A stretch of DNA of 64,000 nt, taken from NCBI RefSeq assembly GCF_009905535.1, contig NZ_JAAALA010000007.1, positions 62,001 through 126,000 of the forward strand. The letters run 5' to 3'. The notes beneath the pieces were generated by a model. The model did not search any database. It worked only from the letters and a program-made list of their open reading frames with translations, and was not told where the DNA came from. A program made the position numbers and the translations under genes. This document shows positions 56,924 to 64,000 of this stretch, in pieces; positions within the stretch are counted from its first letter, which is position 1; the number at the start of each line of letters is the position of its first letter. This DNA comes from Caulobacter sp. SLTY. GTDB taxonomy: Bacteria > Pseudomonadota > Alphaproteobacteria > Caulobacterales > Caulobacteraceae.

Positions 56924-58093
56924 ATGCGTCTTGCCGTCCTTGCCATCGCTGCCGTCCTGCTCGCCGGCCCTGCCGTCGCAGTACCGCCGGAAGAACCGCC
57001 CCCACCGCCCTGGGAGCCCTTCGCGCCGAACCAGGCTAAGCGGGTTATGGACCAGACGGGCGCGCGCGGCCTGGCCATGGCCCGGATCCACAAGGGCAAG
57101 GTGCAGTGGGTGCGGGCCTTCGGCGAGCGCAACGCAAAGGGCGAGCCGCTGACGCCTCAGACGGTGATGTACGGCGCCTCCCTGACCAAGGCCGTATTCG
57201 CCTACACGGTGCTGCAGTTGGTCGATGAGGGGAAACTCGACCTCGACGCGCCGATCTCCCGATACCTGACCCGGCCGCTGCCGGAGTATGCCGGCTTCGG
57301 CGACGCCTACGCCCCCTATGAGACCCTGAAGGACGAGCGCTGGCGGTCGATCACCCCGCGCATGCTGCTGACCCACAGCGCCGGCTTCAGCAACTTCTAC
57401 TGGGACAATCCGGGCGAGCAGCTGGTCATCCATTTCGATCCGGGCAGGCGGTACGCCTACAGCGGTGACGGCCTGATCCTGCTGCAGTTCGTGCTCGAGA
57501 AGGGCCTGGGCCTGGACCTTGGCGCGGAGATGCAGCGGCGGGTGTTCGATCGCTTCGGCATGAAGAACACCAGCATGAAGTGGCGGCCCGACTTCGCCGC
57601 CAATCTGGCGGATGGATGGGACGAGAACGGCAGGCCCGAGCCGCACGACGAGCGCAGCCGGGTCCGCGCCGCCGGCTCGATGGACACCACCATCGAGGAC
57701 TTCGCCCTGTTCGCCGCCGGCATGGTGCGGGGCGAGGGCCTGTCGCCCGCCTCCCGCCGCGAGATGACCCGTGGCATCTTGCCGATCACCACCGCCAGCC
57801 AGTTCCTGACCCTCCAGCCAGAGCTTCCCCCCGCCGAGCGGCGCAAGGACCTGGCGGCGGGCCTGGGCGTAGTCGTGTTCGACGGCCCCATGGGACCTGG
57901 CTTCTTCAAGGGCGGCCACAACGAAGTCACCGCCAACACCTGGGTCTGCGTCGAGCGCGAACAGGACTGCCTGGTCATCCTAGCCAACGACGTTAGGGCC
58001 GAGAAGGCGTTTCCGGAATTGGTCGGCTATCTGCTGGGCAAGACCGGCGCGCCCTATGACTGGGAATACGGCTTCCGACCCAACGCCAAATAG
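56924..58093 (+). CDS. Periplasmic serine hydrolase, class C beta-lactamase-like
   Basis: 389 residues with a signal peptide (MRLAVLAIAAVLLAGPAVA) and a short proline-rich spacer. The serine and lysine of the active site are S86 and K89 in ASLTKAVF; the second motif is YSGDG, where true class C beta-lactamases have Y-A-N, so it is more likely an esterase or peptidase. The C-terminal part contains FFKGGHNEVT in place of the KTG motif. It faces rpsD, with a shared terminator region. Confidence 0.88.
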   Translation: MRLAVLAIAAVLLAGPAVAVPPEEPPPPPWEPFAPNQAKRVMDQTGARGLAMARIHKGKVQWVRAFGERNAKGEPLTPQTVMYGASLTKAVFAYTVLQLVDEGKLDLDAPISRYLTRPLPEYAGFGDAYAPYETLKDERWRSITPRMLLTHSAGFSNFYWDNPGEQLVIHFDPGRRYAYSGDGLILLQFVLEKGLGLDLGAEMQRRVFDRFGMKNTSMKWRPDFAANLADGWDENGRPEPHDERSRVRAAGSMDTTIEDFALFAAGMVRGEGLSPASRREMTRGILPITTASQFLTLQPELPPAERRKDLAAGLGVVVFDGPMGPGFFKGGHNEVTANTWVCVEREQDCLVILANDVRAEKAFPELVGYLLGKTGAPYDWEYGFRPNAK

Positions 58094-58098
58094 AAAAA

Positions 58099-58122
58099 GG
58101 GCCCCGGATCGCTCCGGGGCCC
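58099..58122 (-). terminator. Intrinsic terminator of rpsD
   Basis: A perfect 10-base stem, GGGCCCCGGA and TCCGGGGCCC, with a 4-base loop. On the minus strand the stem is followed directly by five T residues, giving a classical intrinsic terminator for rpsD, 26 bases after its stop codon. On the plus strand the following sequence has few T residues, so termination of the convergent serine hydrolase gene is expected to be weaker. Confidence 0.85.
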
Positions 58123-58147
58123 TCGATCTCTTGGTCGGGTTCTACGC

Positions 58148-58765
58148 TTACGAGGCGTAGAATTCGACGACCAGGTTCGGCTCCATCTTCACCGGGTACG
58201 GCACTTCGGCCAGTTCCGGGGCGCGGACGAAGGTCGCCGCGAAGGAGCGCACGTCAACGGTGACGTAGTCGGCGAAGTCCCGCTCGGACGAGCCCAGGGC
58301 TTCAAGCACCAGCGCCATGCTGCGCGACTTCTCACGCACGGAGACGACGTCACCCGGCTTGACCCGGTAGCTGGCGATGTTCACCCGCTTGCCGTTGACC
58401 AGCACGTGGCCGTGGTTGACGAACTGACGGGCGGCGAACACGGTCGGCACGAACTTGGCGCGGTAGACGATGGCGTCCAGGCGGCTTTCCAGCAGCGCGA
58501 TCAGGTTCTCGGAGGTGTTGCCCTTGCGACGGGCGGCCTCGGTGTAGGTCTTGGCGAACTGCTTCTCGGTCAGGTTGCCATAGTAGCCCTTGAGCTTCTG
58601 CTTGGCCTTCAGTTGCAGGCCGAAGTCGGAGACCTTGGACTTGCGGCGCTGGCCGTGCTGGCCGGGGCCGTACGAACGCTTGTTGACCGGGGACTTCGGG
58701 CGACCCCAGATGTTTTCGCCCATCCGGCGGTCGATCTTGTACTTGGCGCTCTGGCGCTTGGACAT
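58148..58765 (-). CDS. rpsD: 30S ribosomal protein S4
   Basis: 205 residues: the start [21 protein letters not shown], the [20 protein letters not shown] segment of alphaproteobacterial S4, the S4 domain [14 protein letters not shown] with [15 protein letters not shown], and a C-terminus ending [10 protein letters not shown]4 nucleates assembly of the 30S body. It is a single gene with its own candidate promoter at 58894-58922 and a strong terminator. Confidence 0.98.
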   Translation of the reverse strand: MSKRQSAKYKIDRRMGENIWGRPKSPVNKRSYGPGQHGQRRKSKVSDFGLQLKAKQKLKGYYGNLTEKQFAKTYTEAARRKGNTSENLIALLESRLDAIVYRAKFVPTVFAARQFVNHGHVLVNGKRVNIASYRVKPGDVVSVREKSRSMALVLEALGSSERDFADYVTVDVRSFAATFVRAPELAEVPYPVKMEPNLVVEFYAS

Positions 58766-58893
58766 AAGTCACTCTTCAATTGTCGACCCGGGCCGGCGAC
58801 CCCGTCAGTGGGGCCACGATCTCAACGGCGGCTTCGGATCACCCGTCATGTAATCCACCACCGTCCGGCAAGCCGGCGGCGTGGAAGGCGCGG

Positions 58894-58922
58894 TGTATGA
58901 CGGCGCGGGACCGGTAAGTCAA
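58894..58922 (-). promoter_or_regulatory. Candidate rpsD promoter
   Basis: On the minus strand, TTGACT (-35, 58917-58922) is followed by 17 bases and CATACA (-10, 58894-58899), a spacing that fits a housekeeping sigma promoter. The rpsD ATG lies about 120 bases downstream, which leaves a leader. The -10 box is only a partial match. Confidence 0.5.
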
Positions 58923-58994
58923 CCGTTGTGGGTTGCCCCAAGGGCACGGGCTGGCGATGGTGTCGCTGGATTCGCCTGAGGCCGCAGGACCCGA

Positions 58995-60443
58995 ATGCCC
59001 GATCTCTCGACGTCTCCCGCCCGAACCATCGCCATAGTCGGCGGCGGGTTCAGCGGGACCTTGCTCGCCTTGAAGCTGACGGCCGCGCGGCCGGAGTGGC
59101 GCGTCCTGCTGATCGACCCCGCCGTCCGGGCGGGGCGCGGCCTAGCGTACGGGGCCTGTGAGCCCTACCACCTGCTCAACGTGCCCGCCCACCGGATGGA
59201 GACCGGCCTCACGCCGCCCTTCCAGGCCTGGCTGGCCGGGGCCGGCGTCCACCTCGACGACGCCCTGGCCGAGAGTGACGGGGTTATGGCCGACGCCTTC
59301 CTGCCCCGCGCGCTGCTGGGCGACTATCTGCAGCAAAGACTGGAAGACGCCCGCTCGACCGACCCCGCGCGCGGCCTCCATACGGTCCGGGGCGAAGCCG
59401 TCGGCCTCCTCGATGCGCCGCGCCGGGGTGTGCGGCTGCTGGACGGGCGGGAGATCGTCGGCGACCTGCTGGTCCTGGCCACCGGAAACCTGCCGCCCCG
59501 TGCGCCGCTGCCGGGTGATTCCTGGCTGCACGACCATCCGTCTTTCATACCTGACCCCTGGGCGCCGCGCGCGCTCGAGGGCGGGGATCCCGAGGCGCCC
59601 GTCCTGATGCTCGGCACCGGCCTGACCATGGTCGACATCGCCCTGAAGCTGGCCGCCGAAGGTCAGAAGGGGCCGATGTACGCCGTCTCCCGCCGGGGCC
59701 TGCTGCCCACCGCCCACAAGGCCGGCGGCGCCTGGTCGCCGTTCGTAGCCCCCCTCCTCCCCGCTTCGCCCCTGGCCCTGAGCCGCGCCATCCGCGCCGC
59801 CGCGCGCCAGGCGGAGCGGCAGGGCACGCCCTGGCAGCGGGTGATGGACGCGGTGCGGCCGGCTATTGCTCGTGTCTGGGAAACCTGGACGCCGTCCCAG
59901 CGCCGCCAGTTCCTGCGGCACCTGCGGCCCCGCTGGGACGTCCACCGCCACCGCATGGCGCCGCGTGTCGCCGCCCGTCTCGACGCCCTGCTGGAAAGCG
60001 CCGCCCTCACCGTGCTCGGCGGCCGGGTCACCCGCTGGGAGCGGGCGGAGGGGGGTGTGCGCGCCCACCTTCACCTGCGCGGCCTGAATGCCGAGCAGAG
60101 CCTTCGCGCGGCCCGCGTCATCAACTGCACCGGCCCGCGCAGTGACCTGGACCGCCTGGCCAACCCGCTGTTCGCCGATCTCGCCCGCCGCCGGCTGATC
60201 CGGCCCGACCCCTTGGGCCTGGGCCTGGAGACCACCGACTGCGCGGTTCAGGACGCCGACGGCCGCGTCTCCGACTGGCTCTACGCCGTGGGGCCCCTCA
60301 CTCGCCCCGCCCTCTGGGAAGTCACCGCCGTGCCGGAGATCACCGCGCAGATCGACCGGCTCAGCCACGAACTGGCCCAGGACGCCGAACGGCCCAGGGC
60401 CGCGTTGGCCGAGGTGTTCATCGACATGGGCGCGGGGATTTAA
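58995..60443 (+). CDS. FAD/NAD(P)-binding protein
   Basis: 482 residues. The N-terminal AIVGGGFSGTLLALKL is a Rossmann dinucleotide motif, followed by the LLIDPAVRAGRGLAYG segment and YHLLNVPAHRM, the pattern of the FAD-NAD(P)-binding family (PF13454, YdhS-like). A second nucleotide motif, MLGTGLTMVDIALKLA, lies near residue 215, and INCTGP near 377. Likely an oxidoreductase; the substrate is unknown. Its end overlaps the convergent fghA gene by 4 bases. Confidence 0.87.
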   Translation: MPDLSTSPARTIAIVGGGFSGTLLALKLTAARPEWRVLLIDPAVRAGRGLAYGACEPYHLLNVPAHRMETGLTPPFQAWLAGAGVHLDDALAESDGVMADAFLPRALLGDYLQQRLEDARSTDPARGLHTVRGEAVGLLDAPRRGVRLLDGREIVGDLLVLATGNLPPRAPLPGDSWLHDHPSFIPDPWAPRALEGGDPEAPVLMLGTGLTMVDIALKLAAEGQKGPMYAVSRRGLLPTAHKAGGAWSPFVAPLLPASPLALSRAIRAAARQAERQGTPWQRVMDAVRPAIARVWETWTPSQRRQFLRHLRPRWDVHRHRMAPRVAARLDALLESAALTVLGGRVTRWERAEGGVRAHLHLRGLNAEQSLRAARVINCTGPRSDLDRLANPLFADLARRRLIRPDPLGLGLETTDCAVQDADGRVSDWLYAVGPLTRPALWEVTAVPEITAQIDRLSHELAQDAERPRAALAEVFIDMGAGI

Positions 60444-61273
60444 CCCAGCTTCGCGGCGTGCCAGGCGATGTGATCGGCGATGAAGCTGGTCATGAAGAAG
60501 TAGCTGTGGTCGTAGCCGGGCTGGCGGCGCAGGGTCAGCTTCTGGCCGGCGGCAGCGCAGGCGGCCTCCAGCAATTCGGGCTTCAGCTGGCCTTCGAGGA
60601 ACTGGTCGCCGAGGCCCTGATCGACCAGGATGTCATCGAACTTCGCCGCGCCGGCCTCGATCAACAGGCAGGCGTCGTGCGCCGCCCAAGCAGCGCGGTC
60701 CTCGCCCAGGTAGGCCGTGAACGCCTTTTCGCCCCAGGGACAGCGGGTGGGCGAGACGATCGGGGCGAAGGCCGAGACCGACTTGAACAGATCGGGGTGG
60801 CGCAGGGCCAAGGTCAGGGCGCCGTGGCCGCCCATGCTGTGGCCGAACACGCCGCGCCGGACCGGATCGGTCGGGAAGGCGCCGTCCACTGCCGCTAGCA
60901 GATCGCCGGTGATGTAGCTTTCCATCCGGAAGTGCGGCGCCCACGGCGCCTGGGTGGCGTCGACATAGAAGCCAGCCCCCTGCCCCAGGTCGTATGCCGG
61001 ATCGTCGGCCACGCCCTCGCCGCGCGGGCTGGTGTCCGGAGCGACGATGATCACGCGGTGCTGGGCTGCGGCGCCATTGGCGCCGGCCTTGGTGGTGAAG
61101 TTATCCTCGGTGCAGGTCAGGCCCGACAGCCAGACAAGCACTGGAAACGGACCATCGCCTGGAGGCACGAAGACGCTGAATTTCATCGTCGTGCCGGTGG
61201 CCACACTTTGGTGGCGGCAGTAGCTGAGGGCGCCACCGTGGACGCGGTGGGTCTGTGTGATCTCGACGCTCAT
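60440..61273 (-). CDS. fghA: S-formylglutathione hydrolase
   Basis: 277 residues of the esterase D family: HRVHGGALSYCRHQS at the start, VWLSGLTCTEDNFTTKAG, the nucleophile in GHSMGGHGAL, the aspartate in DQGLGDQFLEGQ, and the histidine in GYDHSYFFM. It hydrolyses S-formylglutathione to formate and glutathione, the second step of glutathione-dependent formaldehyde detoxification. The partner AdhC gene is not in the window. Confidence 0.95.
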   Translation of the reverse strand: MSVEITQTHRVHGGALSYCRHQSVATGTTMKFSVFVPPGDGPFPVLVWLSGLTCTEDNFTTKAGANGAAAQHRVIIVAPDTSPRGEGVADDPAYDLGQGAGFYVDATQAPWAPHFRMESYITGDLLAAVDGAFPTDPVRRGVFGHSMGGHGALTLALRHPDLFKSVSAFAPIVSPTRCPWGEKAFTAYLGEDRAAWAAHDACLLIEAGAAKFDDILVDQGLGDQFLEGQLKPELLEAACAAAGQKLTLRRQPGYDHSYFFMTSFIADHIAWHAAKLG

Positions 61274-61593
61274 GACCGACCCTTAGCCGCCCAGCGCGAC
61301 AATCCCAACAGCAGCCACGAAAGTTGGATGTCTATGACCGTCCGACACAGGTAAACGCGACAGAGCAATCGCCGCTCTGGCCCAGGCTGACAAAGCCCTG
61401 GCCCTCGTCGTCCAGGCGGCAACCATTCAAAGGCTACCCAACGGCGCGGGTCGGGCGGCCCAGCAAGCATTCAGGCGCTGGCAGTGAGGTGGCATGATCC
61501 AGCGCTCCACCACGGGGCGCTCCAAACGGTCGGCCGTGCCCCGCTCTGATCCACTCGCTGATAGCGGACCATCAGCTCTGATGCCGATAGCAA
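61274..61593. other. Gene-free stretch upstream of fghA and downstream of tonB
   Basis: About 320 bases in which no gene can be supported. On the minus strand one 30-codon frame ending at about 61336 reads like a protein end with spaced cysteines (GDCSVAFTCVGRS) but has no start or upstream continuation. It may be a gene remnant. The right end adjoins the tonB terminator. Confidence 0.4.
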
Positions 61594-61621
61594 AAGGCCC
61601 CGGAGTCGCCTCCGGGGCCTT
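61594..61621 (-). terminator. Intrinsic terminator of exbB-exbD-tonB
   Basis: An 11-base stem, AAGGCCCCGGA and TCCGGGGCCTT, with a 6-base loop, ends 24 bases after the tonB stop codon. On the minus strand it is followed by TTGC after the stem's own TT, giving a short T run. Confidence 0.75.
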
Positions 61622-61644
61622 CGCTGGTTTCAACTCGGAAATCG

Positions 61645-62259
61645 CTACTCTTCGGCAGGCGAGAAGGAGAGCGGGATCCGAACGGTGGCGCCACCGACCG
61701 GCTGTCCGTCCGCGGTTTGAGGCCGCATCTTGAACTGCCGGCTGAGCCGGAGGGCCGCTTCACCGAAGCCGTAGTCCGCGGGATTTTCCGAGACCACCGA
61801 GCAGGCGCTGACCGTACCGTCGGAGTTGACGGTGCAGGACAGGGTCACCCGGCCCCCGACGTTGGCGCGCTGGGCGCGGTCGGGATAGGCGCGGTTCACC
61901 GCTTCACCGCTCGGCTTGCGCACCCAGTCCGGTCGTTGGATGACCGGGTTGCGGGGCGGCGCAGGCGGCGCCGGAGGCGCAATCTGCGGCGGAGCCGGCG
62001 GCTGCTCAACCCGCTTCTCCACCGGAGGCAGAGGCAGCGGCGGCGGCGGCGGCTTGATCAGCTGGGTGTCCAGCTTCTCATCCACGAACTCCCGCTCCTT
62101 GATCACGAACTTGGCGCCGTAAAGGTACCAAGCCAGGATCCCGTGGAGGCCGATAACCACCGAGATGGCGACAATCCAGGCGACAGGGCTCGCCTTGGGC
62201 TTGGGCGCGTCGAACGGATTGTGGATCGGATGCGCCAGATCTGCTGTTTGTTCTGACAT
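61645..62259 (-). CDS. tonB: TonB energy-transducing protein
   Basis: 204 residues from the ATG at 62259. A short cytoplasmic tail and one membrane helix (VAWIVAISVVIGLHGILAW) are followed by a periplasmic proline-rich spacer (PPPPPLPLPPVEKRVEQPP) and the C-terminal TonB domain with YPDRAQRANVGGRVTLSCTV and SRQFKMRPQTADG. It carries energy from ExbB-ExbD to outer membrane receptors. A GTG at 62271, overlapping the end of exbD, is an alternative start. Confidence 0.93.
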   Translation of the reverse strand: MSEQTADLAHPIHNPFDAPKPKASPVAWIVAISVVIGLHGILAWYLYGAKFVIKEREFVDEKLDTQLIKPPPPPLPLPPVEKRVEQPPAPPQIAPPAPPAPPRNPVIQRPDWVRKPSGEAVNRAYPDRAQRANVGGRVTLSCTVNSDGTVSACSVVSENPADYGFGEAALRLSRQFKMRPQTADGQPVGGATVRIPLSFSPAEE

Positions 62260-62263
62260 ATCG

Positions 62264-62704
62264 TTACCCACCCGCCGCGTCCTGGCCGATGAGGGCCACG
62301 CTGTAGAAGCCGTTGTCCTGCAGCGCGTTCATGACCTGCATGAAATCGCCGTAGCGGACTTCCTTGTCACCCCGGATGAAAATCCGTTCCTTGCTCGGGT
62401 CGCGTCGGCCAACCTGCTTGCGCAGATCGTCGCCAAGCGCGTCCGTCGAAGTGGCGAAGTCACCGATGAAGACGCTGCCGTCCTTCGTGATCGAAATGTA
62501 GATCGGCTTTGGCGGGTTCGGTCGAGGTTTGGCCACCGCGTCGGGCAACTTCACTTCAACCGAGACGGTCGCGAGCGGCGCCGCCACCATGAAGATGATC
62601 AGGAGAACCAGCATAACGTCCACGAAGGGCGTAACGTTGATCTCGCTGTTCTGTTCGACCTGGTACCTGTTGCCGCCGCCGGAGCCTGCGAGTTTGGCGG
62701 CCAT
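62264..62704 (-). CDS. exbD: Biopolymer transport protein ExbD
   Basis: 146 residues with one membrane helix containing the conserved aspartate (NVTPFVDVMLVLLIIFMV) and a periplasmic domain with VKLPDAVAKPRPNPPKPIYI and IFIRGDKEVRYGDFMQVMN. It forms the proton-driven motor with ExbB. It lies between exbB (5 bases) and tonB (4 bases). Confidence 0.95.
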   Translation of the reverse strand: MAAKLAGSGGGNRYQVEQNSEINVTPFVDVMLVLLIIFMVAAPLATVSVEVKLPDAVAKPRPNPPKPIYISITKDGSVFIGDFATSTDALGDDLRKQVGRRDPSKERIFIRGDKEVRYGDFMQVMNALQDNGFYSVALIGQDAAGG

Positions 62705-62709
62705 GGACC

Positions 62710-63597
62710 CTATTTCCCCTTATCCAGATCACGCGAGATAGCGTTCATCAGTTCAGCGGTGAAGCCGTCCGTCCGCACGCCGAAGGCGGAGACTTGGGTT
62801 TGGAAGTAGTTGTAGAACACCACGGCCGGGATAGCGGCGAAGAGGCCGATACCGGTGGCGAGCAGCGCTTCGGCGATACCGGGAGCGACGACGGCCAGGT
62901 TGGTCGTGTTGGTGTTCGCGATACCGATGAACGAACGCATGATCCCGTAGACGGTGCCGAACAGACCGATGAACGGACCGGACGAACCGACGGAGGCCAG
63001 GAACTGCATGCCGCCCGAGAGGCGCTTGGAGAGGGTCGATTGCACGGCGCCGACCGCGGTCTGAGCGCGAGCGATGGTCGACTCACGGTGCGTACCGTGG
63101 ATGTCGAGGCCAGCCTGACGGCTCAGCTCGACTTCGGAGGCGGCCGCGGCGGCCATGTCGGCCAGCGGGTTGCCTTCGAACTCTTCCGAGATGGCGATAC
63201 GGCCCATGTCGTTGATCGACTTGGCGCCGCGGAAGGCTTCCACGAAGCGGTCCGACTTACGGCCCAGAGCGCCGAACTCGAACAGCTTGGTGATCAGCAG
63301 CACCCAGCTGAAGACCGAGGCCAGAACCAGGCCGATCATGACGACCTTCACGACGATGTCCGCTTCGAAGAACATCCCCATGATGGTCAGCTCGCCGGAA
63401 TGGCCGCTGGCCTTCTCTTCGGCGGGGGCTTCGGCCGGAGCCGGGGCCGGAGCCGGGGTAGCGGCGGCCGGAGCCGCGGTGGTGGCTTCGGCCGGAGCCG
63501 GCGTAGCGGCCTCCTGGGCGAAAGCGGGGGCGGTCGCCATCAGCGCCACGGCGCCGATCATAGCGATGAGGGGGGTCTTTCGTTTGTTGTCGAGCAT
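62710..63597 (-). CDS. exbB: Biopolymer transport protein ExbB with N-terminal extension
   Basis: 295 residues. A signal peptide (MIGAVALMATAPAFA, about residues 13-27) and an Ala/Pro-rich periplasmic stretch of about 40 residues precede the ExbB core, whose three membrane helices include VVKVVMIGLVLASVFSWVLL and the paired segments GSSGPFIGLFGTVYGIMRSF and GIAEALLATGIGLFAAIPAV. The core is typical of ExbB/TolQ proton channels. The extension is a known feature of some alphaproteobacterial ExbB proteins. First gene of the exbB-exbD-tonB operon. Confidence 0.95.
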   Translation of the reverse strand: MLDNKRKTPLIAMIGAVALMATAPAFAQEAATPAPAEATTAAPAAATPAPAPAPAEAPAEEKASGHSGELTIMGMFFEADIVVKVVMIGLVLASVFSWVLLITKLFEFGALGRKSDRFVEAFRGAKSINDMGRIAISEEFEGNPLADMAAAAASEVELSRQAGLDIHGTHRESTIARAQTAVGAVQSTLSKRLSGGMQFLASVGSSGPFIGLFGTVYGIMRSFIGIANTNTTNLAVVAPGIAEALLATGIGLFAAIPAVVFYNYFQTQVSAFGVRTDGFTAELMNAISRDLDKGK

Positions 63598-63921
63598 CTT
63601 TCGCCAGTTCCTGCTTGGTCTAGCACTTATTGGACCGAAGGGTCGTCGCGCGAGCGTCTACCCTAGACTAAATGTTGCCCAAGCGCGATCCGAATGGACC
63701 TGCCCGAGACGCTTCGCTGCGCCCGACCCGCGACACCGGCCATCAGCCCTGCGGGCGTAAGACGGCGTTTCGAAGGCGCATGGAAAACACGAGGTATGGA
63801 AACCCCGTATCCTCACCACCAAGTTAGACTTGGCGCAGTGGCCCTTTGGCAACCCCTTTCTGCATCGTCAAGGGTCCATCTGCACATGAATGTTCCACGA
63901 AACCTCCCGTTCCGGCACATA
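63598..63921. other. Gene-free stretch upstream of exbB
   Basis: About 320 bases with no supported gene. It should contain the exbB promoter on the minus strand and perhaps the promoter of a gene to the right of the window. No Fur-box-like sequence or clear sigma boxes were recognised. Confidence 0.4.
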
Positions 63922-63938
63922 ATGCTGCGATGCAGCAT
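63922..63938. promoter_or_regulatory. TGC-rich palindrome, possible PhaR operator
   Basis: ATGCTGC-GAT-GCAGCAT, a perfect inverted repeat of 7 bases with a 3-base spacer. It contains CTGC-N3-GCAG, the site described for the polyhydroxybutyrate regulator PhaR of Paracoccus. The inverted copy ATGCTGCATCGCA lies at 63988-64000 at the window edge. PhaR controls phasin genes, so a phasin gene may follow beyond the window. Confidence 0.4.
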
Positions 63939-64000
63939 AGAGAATGCCTGACCGTTCGAAGGATTTTCCCTTTCCGAGGGAAAGTGCATGCTGCATCGCA

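Noticed and set aside
61336-61450. Short minus-strand frame with spaced cysteines ending GDCSVAFTCVGRS
   Set aside because: Only about 30 codons, with a stop just upstream and no ribosome site; it may be a remnant but cannot be supported as a gene.

Overview
The window is a GC-rich chromosomal segment from an alphaproteobacterium, most likely a member of the Caulobacteraceae (Caulobacter/Phenylobacterium type). The evidence is an mreB-mreC-mreD-mrdA-rodA cluster, an exbB-exbD-tonB operon whose ExbB carries a signal peptide and an Ala/Pro-rich extension, an ATP12-type chaperone gene next to the propionyl-CoA carboxylase beta gene, DUF1800/DUF1501 genes, and short intergenic palindromes of the kind common in this family. 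No prophage, insertion sequence, CRISPR array, tRNA or rRNA gene was found. Gene density is high, with many 4-base ATGA overlaps.

Layout. 1-8 kb: a YbjQ-family protein, the biotin subunit of propionyl-CoA carboxylase (pccA), two DUF805 membrane proteins, lipB, a short FliN/SpoA protein, a vapBC toxin-antitoxin pair, then pccB and an ATP12-like chaperone facing back toward pccA. 8-17 kb: a DUF1800-DUF1501 secretion-linked pair, then a four-gene minus-strand set in which two paralogous TPR/2OG-Fe(II) oxygenases enclose crcB and an RluA-family pseudouridine synthase gene, and a protein that looks like a degenerate GGDEF-EAL. 17-23 kb: the rod-shape operon. 23-33 kb: a probably frameshifted secreted protein, a DMT transporter, leuA preceded by an unannotated Leu-rich leader peptide and competing hairpins, a GST, an alkylsulfatase, a parDE-like pair, a TVP38 membrane protein, an FMN reductase and an aspartate aminotransferase. 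33-43 kb: a surface/secreted protein island with two large RTX proteins built on FG-GAP propeller repeats, a decayed third RTX C-terminus, and a winged-helix-like protein converging on them.

43-53 kb: gatC-gatA-gatB, yqgF/ruvX, a CurA-type oxidoreductase, an AEC transporter, plsY-dprA and a serine hydrolase, interspersed with large palindromic repeats. 53-58 kb: a lipoprotein, bolA, an AKR-fold protein that has lost its catalytic tetrad, the monothiol glutaredoxin grxD, a thioesterase, small secreted proteins and a second serine hydrolase. 58-64 kb: rpsD with a recognisable promoter and terminator, an FAD-dependent protein, S-formylglutathione hydrolase, and exbB-exbD-tonB. The right edge holds a TGC-rich palindrome resembling a PhaR operator, presumably belonging to a gene beyond the window.

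How genes work together: pccA/pccB form one enzyme from two convergent loci; gatCAB makes the tRNA amidotransferase; mreBCD/mrdA/rodA make the elongasome; exbBD/tonB energise outer-membrane transport; bolA and grxD are classical partners in iron-sulfur handling. The RTX proteins are predicted type I secretion substrates, but no exporter is encoded here. The points most worth a second look are the leuA leader, the RTX island with its internal triplication and pseudogene, the AKR pseudoenzyme between bolA and grxD, and the paired oxygenases.
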